From positions 1 through 18,553 of the forward strand of contig CALFLM010000091.1 of NCBI GenBank assembly GCA_937880075.1: a DNA stretch of 18,553 bases, written 5' to 3'. Source of the stretch: an uncultured Romboutsia sp. (GTDB taxonomy: Bacteria > Bacillota > Clostridia > Peptostreptococcales > Peptostreptococcaceae). The translations under genes were made by a program, and so were the position numbers. Every line of letters begins with the position of its first letter. The first letter of the stretch is position 1. The notes beneath the pieces were generated by a model. That model was not told where the DNA came from, made no database searches, and was given only the letters and a program-made list of their open reading frames with translations. Positions 1 to 7,433 of the stretch are shown here, piece by piece.

Positions 1-134
1 AAATGTTGATTTGATACACATTACGTACATTTATTATTAAGTTCGATTACTATATCTATGTAAGGTATAGAAATAAATATTACATAAATAGAAAGTATTT
101 TAATCAAAATTATGAATATAAATCTTATTTATAC

Positions 135-149
135 TAATAATAATTATGT
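135..149. promoter_or_regulatory. PerR-like operator candidate upstream of rubrerythrin
   Basis: An 11-bp perfect palindrome (ATAAT-a-ATTAT, 137-147) sits 27 bases upstream of the rubrerythrin start. Over 15 bases it matches the PerR box TTATAATnATTATAA at 11 of 14 informative positions. PerR represses reverse rubrerythrins in some clostridia, so the placement makes sense, but such palindromes arise by chance in AT-rich DNA. A possible -10 (TATACT, 130-135) abuts it; I see no convincing -35. The rest of 1-175 holds no gene. Confidence 0.35.
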
Positions 150-175
150 ATAAATATATTACTTGAGGTGATTTT

Positions 176-721
176 ATGAAAAAATACATATGTACGGTAT
201 GTGGATACATACATGAAGGTGACGCACCGCCAGAAGTCTGTCCTATTTGTAAAGTAGGGGCAGATAAGTTTGAAGAAGTTCAAGGTGAAATGCAATGGGC
301 AGACGAACATAGAATTGGAGTAGCAAAAGATACAGATAAAGATATAATAGAAGGTTTAAGAGCAAACTTTGTAGGAGAATGTACTGAAGTTGGTATGTAT
401 TTAGCTATGGCTCGTCAAGCAGATAGGGAAGGGTATCCAGAGGTTGCAGAAGCTTATACAAGAATAGCTTATGAAGAAGCAGAGCATGCTGCAAAATTTG
501 CAGAGATGTTAGGTGAAGTTGTTATGCCTGATACTAAATCTAACTTATCAGCTAGAGTTGAAGCTGAGTTTGGGGCTTGTTCAGGTAAAAAAGAATTAGC
601 AGGTCTTGCTAAAAAACATAACTTAGATGCAATACATGATACTGTTCATGAAATGTGTAAAGATGAAGCTAGACATGGTAGAGCTTTTAAAGGTCTATTA
701 GATAGATATTTTTCTAAATAA
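176..721 (+). CDS. Reverse rubrerythrin (rubredoxin-ferritin-like peroxidase)
   Basis: Cytoplasmic non-heme iron protein that reduces hydrogen peroxide (and in some clostridia takes part in O2 reduction) with electrons from NAD(P)H-dependent partners. The rubredoxin-type Fe(SCys)4 site comes first (C6, C9, C22, C25), followed by the di-iron ferritin-like four-helix domain (about residues 50-180). This order is the reverse of classical rubrerythrin. Likely di-iron ligands include E68, E101, H104, E164 and H167; the two ExxH motifs are EAEH and EARH. The length, 181 aa, is normal for the reverse type. The ATG is preceded by GAGGTG at 165-170. A DUF1540 gene follows after 27 bases with no terminator between, so the two are probably co-transcribed. 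The reverse domain order is certain; the physiological electron donor cannot be told from here. Confidence 0.95.
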   Translation: MKKYICTVCGYIHEGDAPPEVCPICKVGADKFEEVQGEMQWADEHRIGVAKDTDKDIIEGLRANFVGECTEVGMYLAMARQADREGYPEVAEAYTRIAYEEAEHAAKFAEMLGEVVMPDTKSNLSARVEAEFGACSGKKELAGLAKKHNLDAIHDTVHEMCKDEARHGRAFKGLLDRYFSK

Positions 722-748
722 AATACAAAAGATATATGAGGTATAAAT

Positions 749-1066
749 ATGAATAAAATAAATTGTAGTGTTGAAAACTGTTCTCATAATAGTACTGGGG
801 TTTGCTATGCAAACCGTATAGATGTGGGAGGACAAGGAACAACTGAGGCATGTGGAACTTGCTGTGGTTCTTTTCTTGATAAAAAACATTATTCAACTTT
901 AACTAATAATACTAATGCAGATGGACCTTGTGATTGCATAGTGTGTAGTGCTGAAAAATGTGTTTATAACAATAATAAATTATGTACTGCAGATACTATA
1001 CAAATAAGCGGTAATGATGTAAAAGTATACACAGAAGCAATATGTTCTACATTTAAGACAAGATAA
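749..1066 (+). CDS. DUF1540 tandem-repeat cysteine-rich protein
   Basis: Small protein (105 aa, 12 cysteines) with two copies of the DUF1540 pattern. Repeat 1 uses C6, C11, C19, C35 and C38/39; repeat 2 uses C66, C71, C79 and C99. The C-x4-C-x7-C spacing is the same in both, and C61/C63 lie in the linker. The cysteine spacing suggests metal binding, but the function of DUF1540 is not established. It has no signal peptide or membrane segment. A TGAGGT site lies a few bases upstream of the ATG. It follows the rubrerythrin gene closely and is closed by a strong terminator, so a role in iron or redox handling next to rubrerythrin is a reasonable inference, no more. Confidence 0.85.
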   Translation: MNKINCSVENCSHNSTGVCYANRIDVGGQGTTEACGTCCGSFLDKKHYSTLTNNTNADGPCDCIVCSAEKCVYNNNKLCTADTIQISGNDVKVYTEAICSTFKTR

Positions 1067-1068
1067 AT

Positions 1069-1123
1069 ATTAAATATAAAATTAAGAGGGAACTATTAGT
1101 TCCCTCTTAATTTTATATTTAAT
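1069..1123 (+). terminator. Terminator with 26-bp perfect stem after DUF1540 gene
   Basis: Left arm 1069-1094 and right arm 1098-1123 are exact reverse complements (26 bp) around a 3-base loop (att). The GC-rich core AGAGGGAACT is followed on both strands by T-rich sequence within the stem (TTTTAT on the plus strand). It begins 2 bases after the DUF1540 stop codon. It ends the rubrerythrin unit and could stop transcription from either direction. Confidence 0.85.
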
Positions 1124-1243
1124 GCATAATAAAAGTTATGAATAGATTAAAATCATATTGCTTAAAAAGCTAAATATTTATTATTATAAAATAATGATAG
1201 CAAAAGTATAAAAGAATATTACTAAAGATAATAATAAATATGA

Positions 1244-1249
1244 TATAAT
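1244..1249 (+). promoter_or_regulatory. Putative -10 element for prmA operon
   Basis: A perfect TATAAT lies 47 bases before the prmA start, downstream of the terminator that closes the previous unit, so a promoter is needed about here. No good -35 at 16-18 bases is visible; the closest, TTACTA at 1219-1224, is 19 bases away. The rest of 1124-1296 is AT-rich and shows no gene. Confidence 0.45.
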
Positions 1250-1296
1250 AAAATTTACTTAAAGTACGAAATTATGACAAAGGAAGGTATCAGTAA

Positions 1297-2235
1297 ATGA
1301 AATGGACTGAAATAACAATAAAAACGACAACTGAAGCAGTAGAAGCTGTAACAAATATATTATATGAACAAAATGTAGGTGGAGTATCAATAGAAGATCC
1401 TAAAGATTTTAAATTCCAAAAAAAAAATGAATATGATTGGGATTTTGTAGAAGAAGAAATATTTAATAGTGGATATGATGGAGTTATAATAAAAACTTAC
1501 ATAACAGAAGAAAGAGATGTAACAGAAGATATAAACTTAATAAAAGAAAGAATAAATGGACTAAAAGAATTTGGTATAGACGTAGGAGACGCTATAGTAG
1601 AAATATCTCAAGTTGATGAAGAAGATTGGGCAAATGAATGGAAAAATTACTACAAGCCAACAAAAGTAGGGGAAAAAGTTTTAGTTAAACCAACTTGGGA
1701 AGAGTATGAAGCTAAAGATGGAGACTTAATAATAGAATTAGATCCAGGTATGGCATTTGGTACAGGTACACATGAAACAACTAGTATGTGCATACAACAA
1801 TTAGAAAAGTACGTTAAACAAGATTCTAAAGCATTTGATATAGGTTGTGGAAGTGGAATACTTGCTATAGCAGCAGCAAAGCTTGGTGCTAATGATGTAT
1901 TAGCAGTAGATCTAGATGAGGTAGCTGTTAAAGTATCTAAAGAAAATATAGAATTAAATAAAGTAGAAGATAAGGTTAAGGCATTACATGGAAACCTTAT
2001 GGAAGTTGTAAATGATAAAGCGGATATAGTTGTAGCAAATATAATAGCGGATATAATAAAAATATTAGCTAAAGATATTAAAAACTTTATGAAAGATGAT
2101 GCAGTATTCATATCATCTGGAATAATACATGCTAAAGTAGATGAGGTTAAAGAATCTTTAGAGGAAAATGGACTAGAGATTATAGAAGTACAATCTTTAG
2201 GTGAATGGAATGCTATAGTTTCTAAGATTAAGTAG
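1297..2235 (+). CDS. prmA: Ribosomal protein L11 methyltransferase
   Basis: SAM-dependent enzyme that methylates lysine side chains and the N-terminal amine of ribosomal protein L11. The N-terminal domain (about 1-110) recognises L11. The conserved linker segment contains DPGMAFGTGTH at 149-159. The Rossmann methyltransferase core starts with motif I, DIGCGSG at 181-187; the acidic residue binding the SAM ribose is in AVDLD (203-207), and motif IV NII is at 248-250. The length of 312 aa is typical. AGGAAGG at 1281-1287 supports the ATG. First gene of a prmA-rsmE-mtaB unit; in many Firmicutes these genes follow the dnaK-dnaJ cluster, which is not seen here: the upstream neighbour is the rubrerythrin unit. 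Confidence 0.96.
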   Translation: MKWTEITIKTTTEAVEAVTNILYEQNVGGVSIEDPKDFKFQKKNEYDWDFVEEEIFNSGYDGVIIKTYITEERDVTEDINLIKERINGLKEFGIDVGDAIVEISQVDEEDWANEWKNYYKPTKVGEKVLVKPTWEEYEAKDGDLIIELDPGMAFGTGTHETTSMCIQQLEKYVKQDSKAFDIGCGSGILAIAAAKLGANDVLAVDLDEVAVKVSKENIELNKVEDKVKALHGNLMEVVNDKADIVVANIIADIIKILAKDIKNFMKDDAVFISSGIIHAKVDEVKESLEENGLEIIEVQSLGEWNAIVSKIK

Positions 2236-2243
2236 GTGATTTT

Positions 2244-2996
2244 ATGGATAGATTTTTCGTACAAAAACAAAATATTAATTTAGAAACTAATACTTGTATT
2301 ATTGAAGGTGAAGATGTAAAGCATATTTCTAAGGTACTTAGATGCAAAATTGGAGAAGAGTTAGAAATTTGTGACAATGATAATAATGAGTATATATGTG
2401 AGATAACTGATATAGATAAGTCTTTTGTAAGTTTAAATATATTAGAAAAAATTGATATAAAAAGAGAGTCAGATTTAAAAATCAAAGTATATCAAGGTCT
2501 TCCTAAAGGACCTAAAATGGAAATGATACTTCAAAAGCTTACAGAGATTGGAGTACATGAAATAGTACTAGTACAAACTAAAAGAAGTGTATCAAAAGTA
2601 GATGATAAAAAAGAAGATAAAAAAATCGAACGATGGGAACGCATAATATACGAAGCAGCAAAGCAAAGTAAAAGAGGAAAAATACCTAATCTAAGAGGGA
2701 TTTTAAGTTTTAAAGAAGCTTTGGAAGACATGAAAAATAACGATTTAAATATAGCACCTTATGAAAATGAGAGAACAAAATCGATTAAACAAGCAATAAA
2801 AGGTGTAAATATAAATACTGTGGGTATTTTTGTTGGTCCAGAAGGTGGGTTTGAAGAAAGTGAAATAGAAGCTATAGAAGAAATTGGTGGTAGGTCAGTA
2901 TCTTTAGGACCTAGAATTTTAAGAACTGAAACTGCATCACTTGTAGCATCTTCTATAGTATTATATGAATTAAGCGACTTAGGAGGCGACGAATAA
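2244..2996 (+). CDS. rsmE: 16S rRNA (uracil-1498-N3)-methyltransferase
   Basis: Methylates N3 of U1498 in 16S rRNA of the 30S subunit using SAM. The protein (250 aa) has an N-terminal PUA-like RNA-binding part (about 1-70) and a C-terminal SPOUT (trefoil-knot) domain. Knot signatures are GPEGGF at 198-203 and LGPRILRTETA at 221-231, both diagnostic of RsmE. The first conserved catalytic-domain segment, GLPKGPKMEMILQKLTEIG, is at 85-103. The gene starts 8 bases after prmA with a TAGGTGA ribosome site that overlaps the prmA stop, and it is followed at once by mtaB, so the three are one operon. Confidence 0.96.
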   Translation: MDRFFVQKQNINLETNTCIIEGEDVKHISKVLRCKIGEELEICDNDNNEYICEITDIDKSFVSLNILEKIDIKRESDLKIKVYQGLPKGPKMEMILQKLTEIGVHEIVLVQTKRSVSKVDDKKEDKKIERWERIIYEAAKQSKRGKIPNLRGILSFKEALEDMKNNDLNIAPYENERTKSIKQAIKGVNINTVGIFVGPEGGFEESEIEAIEEIGGRSVSLGPRILRTETASLVASSIVLYELSDLGGDE

Positions 2997-4298
2997 ATGA
3001 AAAAGGTAGCTTTTTACACATTAGGATGTAAAGTAAATCAATATGAAACTGAAGCTATGCTTGAGATGTTCAAAAAAGAAGGTTACACTCAGGTTGACAG
3101 TGAAGATTTTGCAGATGTTTATGTAATAAATACTTGTACAGTAACTCATATGAGTGATAGAAAATCACGTCAATATATAAGAAGAATGAAAAAGAAAAAT
3201 CCAGATGCTATAATAGCTGTTGTGGGATGCTATTCTCAAGTTTCACCAGAAGAAATACTTGAGATAGAAGAAGTAAACTTAGTTATGGGAACTAATGAGA
3301 GAAGACAGATAGTAGAAGAAATCAAAAAAATTGATGCTACGAAGAAAATAAGTACAGTTGACGATATAATGAAAGTTAGAGCATTTGAAGAGATAGAAAT
3401 AAGTCAAACTAATGGAAGAACTAGAGCATTTATAAAAATTCAAGATGGATGCGATAGATTTTGTACTTATTGTATAATACCTTATGCAAGAGGTGGAAAA
3501 GTAAGAAGTAGAGATTTAGAAAGTATAGTGTCAGAAGTCAAAAAGCTAGTTTTAAATGGATACAAAGAAGTTGTTTTAACAGGTATACATGTTGCATCTT
3601 ACGGAAAAGATGTAAAGGATGAAAGTATAAATTTATTAACTGTAATTAAAACTATAAATGAAATAAATGGAATTGAAAGAATAAGATTAAGCTCAGTTGA
3701 ACCAGTATTATTTACAGATGAATTTGTAAATGAAGTTTCTAAAATGGAAAAAGTATGTCCTCATTATCATTTATCACTACAAAGTGGATGTGATGAAACG
3801 TTAAAGAGAATGAATAGAAGATATAATACAAAAGAATACAAGGAAATAGTAGATAGATTAAGAGAAAATATACCTAATGTAGCAATAACTACTGATGTAA
3901 TAGTAGGATTCCCTGGGGAAACTAATGATGAATTCAATAAAACTTATGAGTTCTTAAAAGAAATAGAATTATCACAAATGCATGTGTTTAAGTATTCACC
4001 AAGAAAAGGTACTCCAGCAGCTACTATGGAAAATCAAATAGATCCACAAATGAAACAATTTAGAAGTGATAAGCTTTTAAATTTAAACAAAGAAAACTTC
4101 AATAAATTTGCAGGTAAATTTATTGGGCAAGAAGTAGATGTATTATTTGAACAAAGTATAGCAAAAAATACTTATGAAGGATTAACTACTAACTATATAA
4201 GAGTTATAGTTAAAAGTGACAAAGATATACATGGAGAAATATTAAAAGTTAAGTTAACAGATATAAAAGATGAACATGTCGAAGGAATTTTAGTATAA
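2997..4298 (+). CDS. mtaB: tRNA t6A37 methylthiotransferase MtaB
   Basis: Radical-SAM enzyme that adds a methylthio group to C2 of N6-threonylcarbamoyladenosine-37 in tRNAs reading ANN codons (t6A to ms2t6A). Three domains are visible: UPF0004 N-terminal domain with the auxiliary-cluster cysteines C11, C47 and C78; radical-SAM TIM barrel with C152, C156 and C159 (CDRFCTYC); and a C-terminal TRAM RNA-binding domain (about 370-433). The start TLGCKVNQYETEAM fits the MtaB/YqeV branch rather than MiaB or RimO. The length of 433 aa is normal. The ATG directly abuts the rsmE stop, and its AGGAGG lies inside the end of rsmE, suggesting translational coupling. Confidence 0.95.
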   Translation: MKKVAFYTLGCKVNQYETEAMLEMFKKEGYTQVDSEDFADVYVINTCTVTHMSDRKSRQYIRRMKKKNPDAIIAVVGCYSQVSPEEILEIEEVNLVMGTNERRQIVEEIKKIDATKKISTVDDIMKVRAFEEIEISQTNGRTRAFIKIQDGCDRFCTYCIIPYARGGKVRSRDLESIVSEVKKLVLNGYKEVVLTGIHVASYGKDVKDESINLLTVIKTINEINGIERIRLSSVEPVLFTDEFVNEVSKMEKVCPHYHLSLQSGCDETLKRMNRRYNTKEYKEIVDRLRENIPNVAITTDVIVGFPGETNDEFNKTYEFLKEIELSQMHVFKYSPRKGTPAATMENQIDPQMKQFRSDKLLNLNKENFNKFAGKFIGQEVDVLFEQSIAKNTYEGLTTNYIRVIVKSDKDIHGEILKVKLTDIKDEHVEGILV

Positions 4299-4405
4299 TC
4301 TGTAGAAATAACTACTTTAAGAAATGGATATATACATATGTAGCAAGTGTATATCTATGATAAAAAGATCGAAGAAAATTTTTATATAGAAGGAGGTTTA
4401 TTTTA

Positions 4406-4756
4406 GTGAGTTGTATATTTTGTAAAATAATAAATGGAGAAATACCATCTACTAAAGTTTATGAAGATGATAAAGTACTAGCTTTTAATGATATAAATCC
4501 AGTGGCACCATATCATATATTAGTTATACCTAAAAAACATTATGAAAGTATAATTGATATACCAGAAAATGAAATGGATATAGTAGCACATATTCATAAT
4601 GTTATGAATAAGATAGCTAGAGATAAAGGTTTTGATAAAAAAGGATTTAGAATTATAAATAACTGTGGACATGATGGAGGACAAGTGGTTAAGCATATTC
4701 ATTATCATGTACTAGCAGGTAAAAAATTACCTTTATATGAAGCTATGGAAAAATAA
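4406..4756 (+). CDS. HIT-family nucleotide-binding protein (HINT-like)
   Basis: Histidine-triad protein, 116 aa, of the HINT/PKCI branch: a cytoplasmic purine-nucleotide hydrolase acting on AMP conjugates such as phosphoramidates. The triad HIHYH is at H97, H99 and H101, with H99 expected to lie next to the catalytic position. C3-x2-C6, together with H45 and H97, resembles the structural zinc site of this branch (inferred). The start is GTG, supported by AGGAGG at 4391-4396, nine bases upstream. It lies 107 bases after mtaB; that gap has no convincing terminator, so read-through from the prmA operon is possible. The physiological substrate is unknown. Confidence 0.93.
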   Translation: MSCIFCKIINGEIPSTKVYEDDKVLAFNDINPVAPYHILVIPKKHYESIIDIPENEMDIVAHIHNVMNKIARDKGFDKKGFRIINNCGHDGGQVVKHIHYHVLAGKKLPLYEAMEK

Positions 4757-4792
4757 ACTAGTTAAAAATAGTACCTTATTAGCTAAAAATAC

Positions 4793-4821
4793 TTGAAAAA
4801 AAAATAAAATTAGTTTATAAT
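4793..4821 (+). promoter_or_regulatory. Sigma-A promoter of rpsU-yqeY
   Basis: -35 TTGAAA (4793-4798), 17-base spacer, and -10 TATAAT (4816-4821): near-consensus housekeeping promoter. Transcription should begin about 4828, giving a leader of about 84 bases before rpsU. No terminator for the upstream HIT gene is visible between 4757 and the promoter. Confidence 0.8.
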
Positions 4822-4834
4822 AAACAAAGTGTGA

Positions 4835-4872
4835 GATTGTAATGCATCTTTTGCAGAATAATCGTTACAGTC
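4835..4872 (+). promoter_or_regulatory. Stem-loop in the rpsU mRNA leader
   Basis: Arms 4835-4844 (GATTGTAATG) and 4863-4872 (CGTTACAGTC) form a 10-bp stem with two G-U pairs around an 18-base loop, a few bases from the predicted 5' end of the message. A smaller competing hairpin, TGCA at 4843-4846 with TGCA at 4852-4855, uses part of the same bases. There is no T run, so this is not a terminator. It could be a 5' stabiliser or an autoregulatory site for S21; neither is shown. Confidence 0.4.
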
Positions 4873-4911
4873 CAAAGCATAATTCGCGCTATCGGAGGGA
4901 GGGAAAAAGAA

Positions 4912-5091
4912 ATGTCAGAAGTAAGAGTAAGAGAAAATGAAACATTAGACAGCGCTTTAAGAAGATTCAAGCGTCAATGTGCTATGTCTGGCATCATGTC
5001 TGAAGTTAGAAAAAGAGAGCACTATGATAAGCCAAGCGTTAGACGTAAGAAGAAAGCAGAAGCAGCAAGAAGAAAAAACGCTAAGAAATAG
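4912..5091 (+). CDS. rpsU: 30S ribosomal protein S21
   Basis: Small basic protein (59 aa) of the 30S platform near the 3' end of 16S rRNA, affecting initiation by helping the anti-Shine-Dalgarno region. The translation opens MSEVRVRENETLDSALRRFK, continues with RQCAMSG, and ends in a long Lys/Arg-rich helix (RRKKKAEAARRKNAKK), all characteristic of Firmicute S21. The ATG follows an exceptionally purine-rich site (GGAGGGAGG) with 9 bases between. It is under its own strong promoter and is followed after 26 bases by yqeY, the usual Firmicute pairing. Codon use (AGA, CGT) is typical of a highly expressed gene. Confidence 0.97.
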   Translation: MSEVRVRENETLDSALRRFKRQCAMSGIMSEVRKREHYDKPSVRRKKKAEAARRKNAKK

Positions 5092-5117
5092 TAATATATA
5101 ACAAAGAGGTGAAGGGA

Positions 5118-5561
5118 ATGTCCCTTAAAGAAAAGTTACAAGAAGATCTAAAGTCTTCAATGAAGAACAAAGATGCAGTAAGGAAATCTGTAGTAACTTT
5201 AATAAGAGCTTCTATAAAGCAATATGAGGTTGACAATAGAGTCGAACTTGATGACGAAGGAATTATAGATATAATATCTAAGCAATTAAAGCAACGTAGA
5301 GATGCTTTAGATGAATTCGCAAAGGCTAATAGAGAAGATTTAGTAAGTGAAACAGAGTCTGAAATCAAAGTTTTAAAAGAGTACCTACCTCAACAGTTAA
5401 GCGAAGAAGAGCTAAATGAAATAGTAAAACTTACTATATCTGAAGTTGGAGCAACTTCAATGAAGGATATGGGAAAAATAATGTCAGTTATAAAACCTAA
5501 AGTAAAAGGTCGAGCTGATGGTAAATTAATAAATGAGTTAGTTAAAGCTAACTTACAATAG
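5118..5561 (+). CDS. yqeY: GatB/YqeY domain protein
   Basis: All-helical protein of 147 aa; the family is related to the tail domain of amidotransferase subunit GatB and is thought to interact with tRNA, but its exact role is unsettled. The start MSLKEKLQEDLKSSMKNKD and the segment YLPQQLSEEEL are diagnostic. An in-frame GTG at 5109 would add MKG, but that GTG is part of the ribosome site GAGGTG (5106-5111), which is ideally placed 6 bases before the ATG at 5118, so the ATG is preferred. The C-terminal GADSM-type segment appears as GATSMKDMGKIM, followed by VKGRADGKLINELVK. Co-transcribed with rpsU and closed by a terminator right after the stop. Confidence 0.93.
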   Translation: MSLKEKLQEDLKSSMKNKDAVRKSVVTLIRASIKQYEVDNRVELDDEGIIDIISKQLKQRRDALDEFAKANREDLVSETESEIKVLKEYLPQQLSEEELNEIVKLTISEVGATSMKDMGKIMSVIKPKVKGRADGKLINELVKANLQ

Positions 5562-5564
5562 ATT

Positions 5565-5594
5565 AAAAGCCTAGAGATATCTCTAGGCTTTTTT
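5565..5594 (+). terminator. Intrinsic terminator of rpsU-yqeY
   Basis: Stem AGCCTAGAG (5568-5576) / CTCTAGGCT (5581-5589), loop ATAT, flanked by A4 upstream and a T6 run ending at 5594. It begins 3 bases after the yqeY stop. A classic rho-independent terminator. Confidence 0.95.
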
Positions 5595-5679
5595 AATTGT
5601 AATAATAAAAGTTGTAATAAGAGTATAGTATTGTACATATTTATTAACTAAATGAGAATTAAAAGAGGGGGAGAAAGAA

Positions 5680-6177
5680 TTGATTATATCAATTAAAGAG
5701 GTTAGGAATTTTATAATAAGTATATTAATACCTTTGATAATAGGTTATTTAAGTAGTATTTTAGCACGTTTATTATCGGGAATATCGGCATCTACATATT
5801 ACTCACAGTTAATAAAGCCAAGCTTTGCACCACCAAGTTTTATATTTCCTATAGTTTGGATAATATTATATGTACTTATGGGTATATCAGCATATAAAAT
5901 TTTAAAAAAAGGATATGATTTATCTAAAGTAAAAGATGCAATGTTTTATTACTGGTTGCAACTTGCTTTAAACTTTGCATGGAGCATACTATTTTTTGGA
6001 CTAGACCTAAGATTTACAGCTTTAGTTACTATAGTATTGTTAATAATAGTTATTTCGATTATGATGTATAAATTTTCTAAGATAGATAAAAATGCAATGT
6101 ATCTTAATATAGGATATTTAATATGGTTATTTTATGCTTTATTTTTAAACTATTTTATATGGATGATAAATAGATAA
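5680..6177 (+). CDS. tspO: TspO/MBR family membrane protein
   Basis: Five-helix membrane protein of the tryptophan-rich sensory protein / mitochondrial benzodiazepine receptor family, which binds porphyrins and related ligands. At 165 aa it is family-sized. Hydrophobic segments lie near residues 10-32, 53-74, 88-107, 111-130 and 141-163. Family signatures are PSFAPPSFIFPIVW at 47-60 (classic PSWxPPxxxFxxVW with W changed to F) and LNFAWS at 97-102. The start is TTG, supported by the purine-rich AGAGGGGGAG site at 5664-5673. It stands alone between two terminators, convergent with the unknown minus-strand gene. In bacteria the role ranges from stress regulation to porphyrin photodegradation; this sequence does not say which. 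Confidence 0.9.
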   Translation: MIISIKEVRNFIISILIPLIIGYLSSILARLLSGISASTYYSQLIKPSFAPPSFIFPIVWIILYVLMGISAYKILKKGYDLSKVKDAMFYYWLQLALNFAWSILFFGLDLRFTALVTIVLLIIVISIMMYKFSKIDKNAMYLNIGYLIWLFYALFLNYFIWMINR

Positions 6178-6227
6178 ATTTAAAATTTTAAATACAATAA
6201 ATTAGGATTATTTAATTTATATAATAT

Positions 6228-6258
6228 AAAATACTGAGAATAAATCCTCAGTATTTTT
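6228..6258. terminator. Bidirectional terminator between tspO and convergent gene
   Basis: AAAATACTGAG (6228-6238) pairs with CTCAGTATTTT (6247-6257), an 11-bp perfect stem with an 8-base loop and five Ts at 6254-6258. Read on the other strand the stem also ends in a T run, so it can serve both tspO and the minus-strand gene that ends at 6305. The remaining 6259-6304 is AT-rich with nothing recognised. Confidence 0.85.
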
Positions 6259-6304
6259 AAATATCAGGGTATTATAAATATCTTTAATTATAATAATGAA
6301 AATT

Positions 6305-7294
6305 TTAAATCAAATATATCTCTTGAATAATCCTTGAGTTAACATCTATAGATATATATAGACACTTTTCTATATTTCTATTATTATAATTATATTTAAA
6401 TTTATATGATTCAATATTATTTTTATAATATGACGAATTTATATAATTTTCATCACAAAATAAATTATTAAACTCTCCTTTAAATTTTTCTTCTAAATAC
6501 ACATCAACAGCAAGTTTGCTATCTATTTTATTTAGAGGTGGAGATATAATTAGAGTACTTTCATTGACTTGGTATATATAAAATACAACTAAAGATTTAT
6601 CATAGATTCGTACTTTAAAACTTCTATCATTAGATTTAAAGAAGAATTGATAAAATTTGTTTTCAGGATTATTTTCAAAAAATACTTCATAATATTCATC
6701 AGTAATTAAGCTTTTAATTAAGTAATAGTCAAAGAATATATATATAGCTTCTATACAAATATCTCTAATTAATTCAATTTTATTTTCTTTATTAGAAAAA
6801 CCTAAAGTAGGAGAACTTAAGATATTAAAAAATGTAGATAAATGATTATTAGTGTCTAAGCTTAAAATATCAGCTTTTTCACCTTTTAAATCAAAAGAAG
6901 TATTAGAAGATAAGGGACAGAAGCAGTGAATATAAGAAATTAAATCAAAATAACTATTATACAATCCTTGAAATAACTTGTTATAAGAAGAACTAGAATA
7001 TTGTTTTTTTAGTGTATCAATTCTAGTTAATACATTTAGACTATATTCTAGAAGTGTATTTAAATTATTCTGAGCGTTTCTATCTAATTTTATACTGGGG
7101 GTATCTTTAACTAATAATTCATTGTTATAAGTATGTTTGTATAAATGGCATATAACTTTTATATTTTTTAAATTTTCTTTTTTTAAATCATTAAAAAAGT
7201 GTAGATGTCTGTATATATTAGATGCCATTATTGCATTAATTAAGAAATCTATGCATATACATTCTTGAACTATAAATATTAGGTCATTTTTCAT
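6305..7294 (-). CDS. Unrecognised 329-aa protein, minus strand
   Basis: I do not recognise this protein. The reading frame is 329 codons and the ATG has a good upstream site on its own strand (AGAAAGGATGG, complement of 7301-7311), so it looks genuine. The N-terminal half appears helical (MKNDLIFIVQECICIDFLIN at 1-20, then lysine-rich and coiled stretches). The C-terminal half looks beta-rich with many aromatics and Asn/Ile/Tyr (for example KSNDRSFKVRIYDKSLVVF and NESTLIISPPLNK). There are scattered cysteines but no CxxC pairs, no P-loop, no clear signal peptide and no sustained membrane segment; the first 20 residues are hydrophobic but contain acidic residues. It is the only minus-strand gene here, wedged between tspO and the yqfC operon, so it may be a lineage-specific insertion. 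No clear promoter was seen for it in 7295-7518. Confidence 0.75.
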   Translation of the reverse strand: MKNDLIFIVQECICIDFLINAIMASNIYRHLHFFNDLKKENLKNIKVICHLYKHTYNNELLVKDTPSIKLDRNAQNNLNTLLEYSLNVLTRIDTLKKQYSSSSYNKLFQGLYNSYFDLISYIHCFCPLSSNTSFDLKGEKADILSLDTNNHLSTFFNILSSPTLGFSNKENKIELIRDICIEAIYIFFDYYLIKSLITDEYYEVFFENNPENKFYQFFFKSNDRSFKVRIYDKSLVVFYIYQVNESTLIISPPLNKIDSKLAVDVYLEEKFKGEFNNLFCDENYINSSYYKNNIESYKFKYNYNNRNIEKCLYISIDVNSRIIQEIYLI

Positions 7295-7433
7295 ATAACC
7301 ATCCTTTCTGAAAGTTTTATAATATTTATTCTATTCTTAGACAGACTAGAAGTTTACATATATATTTTAGGATATTTATAGTATAGGAATTAAACTGAGC
7401 CTGTATAAGATGGATTTAAAACTTATGCACTAA

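Noticed and set aside
1180..1199. AT-rich palindrome-like stretch before prmA considered as a second PerR box.
   Set aside because: Too many mismatches to the TTATAATnATTATAA pattern, and no oxidative-stress gene downstream.
1650..2270. 206-codon open frame on the minus strand inside prmA.
   Set aside because: It is antisense to a clearly recognised gene, has no homology signature or ribosome site, and reflects codon composition of the real frame.
4307..4319. A shared 13-mer (GTAGAAATAACTA) before the HIT gene and again in the era upstream region (about 11475-11487), considered as a repeated regulatory element.
   Set aside because: Repeats of this length are expected by chance in 18.5 kb of such AT-rich DNA, and the flanks do not match.
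4325..4357. Inverted repeat GATATATACA / TGTATATCT between mtaB and the HIT gene considered as a terminator.
   Set aside because: Only about 7 clean pairs, all AT-rich, and no T run after it.
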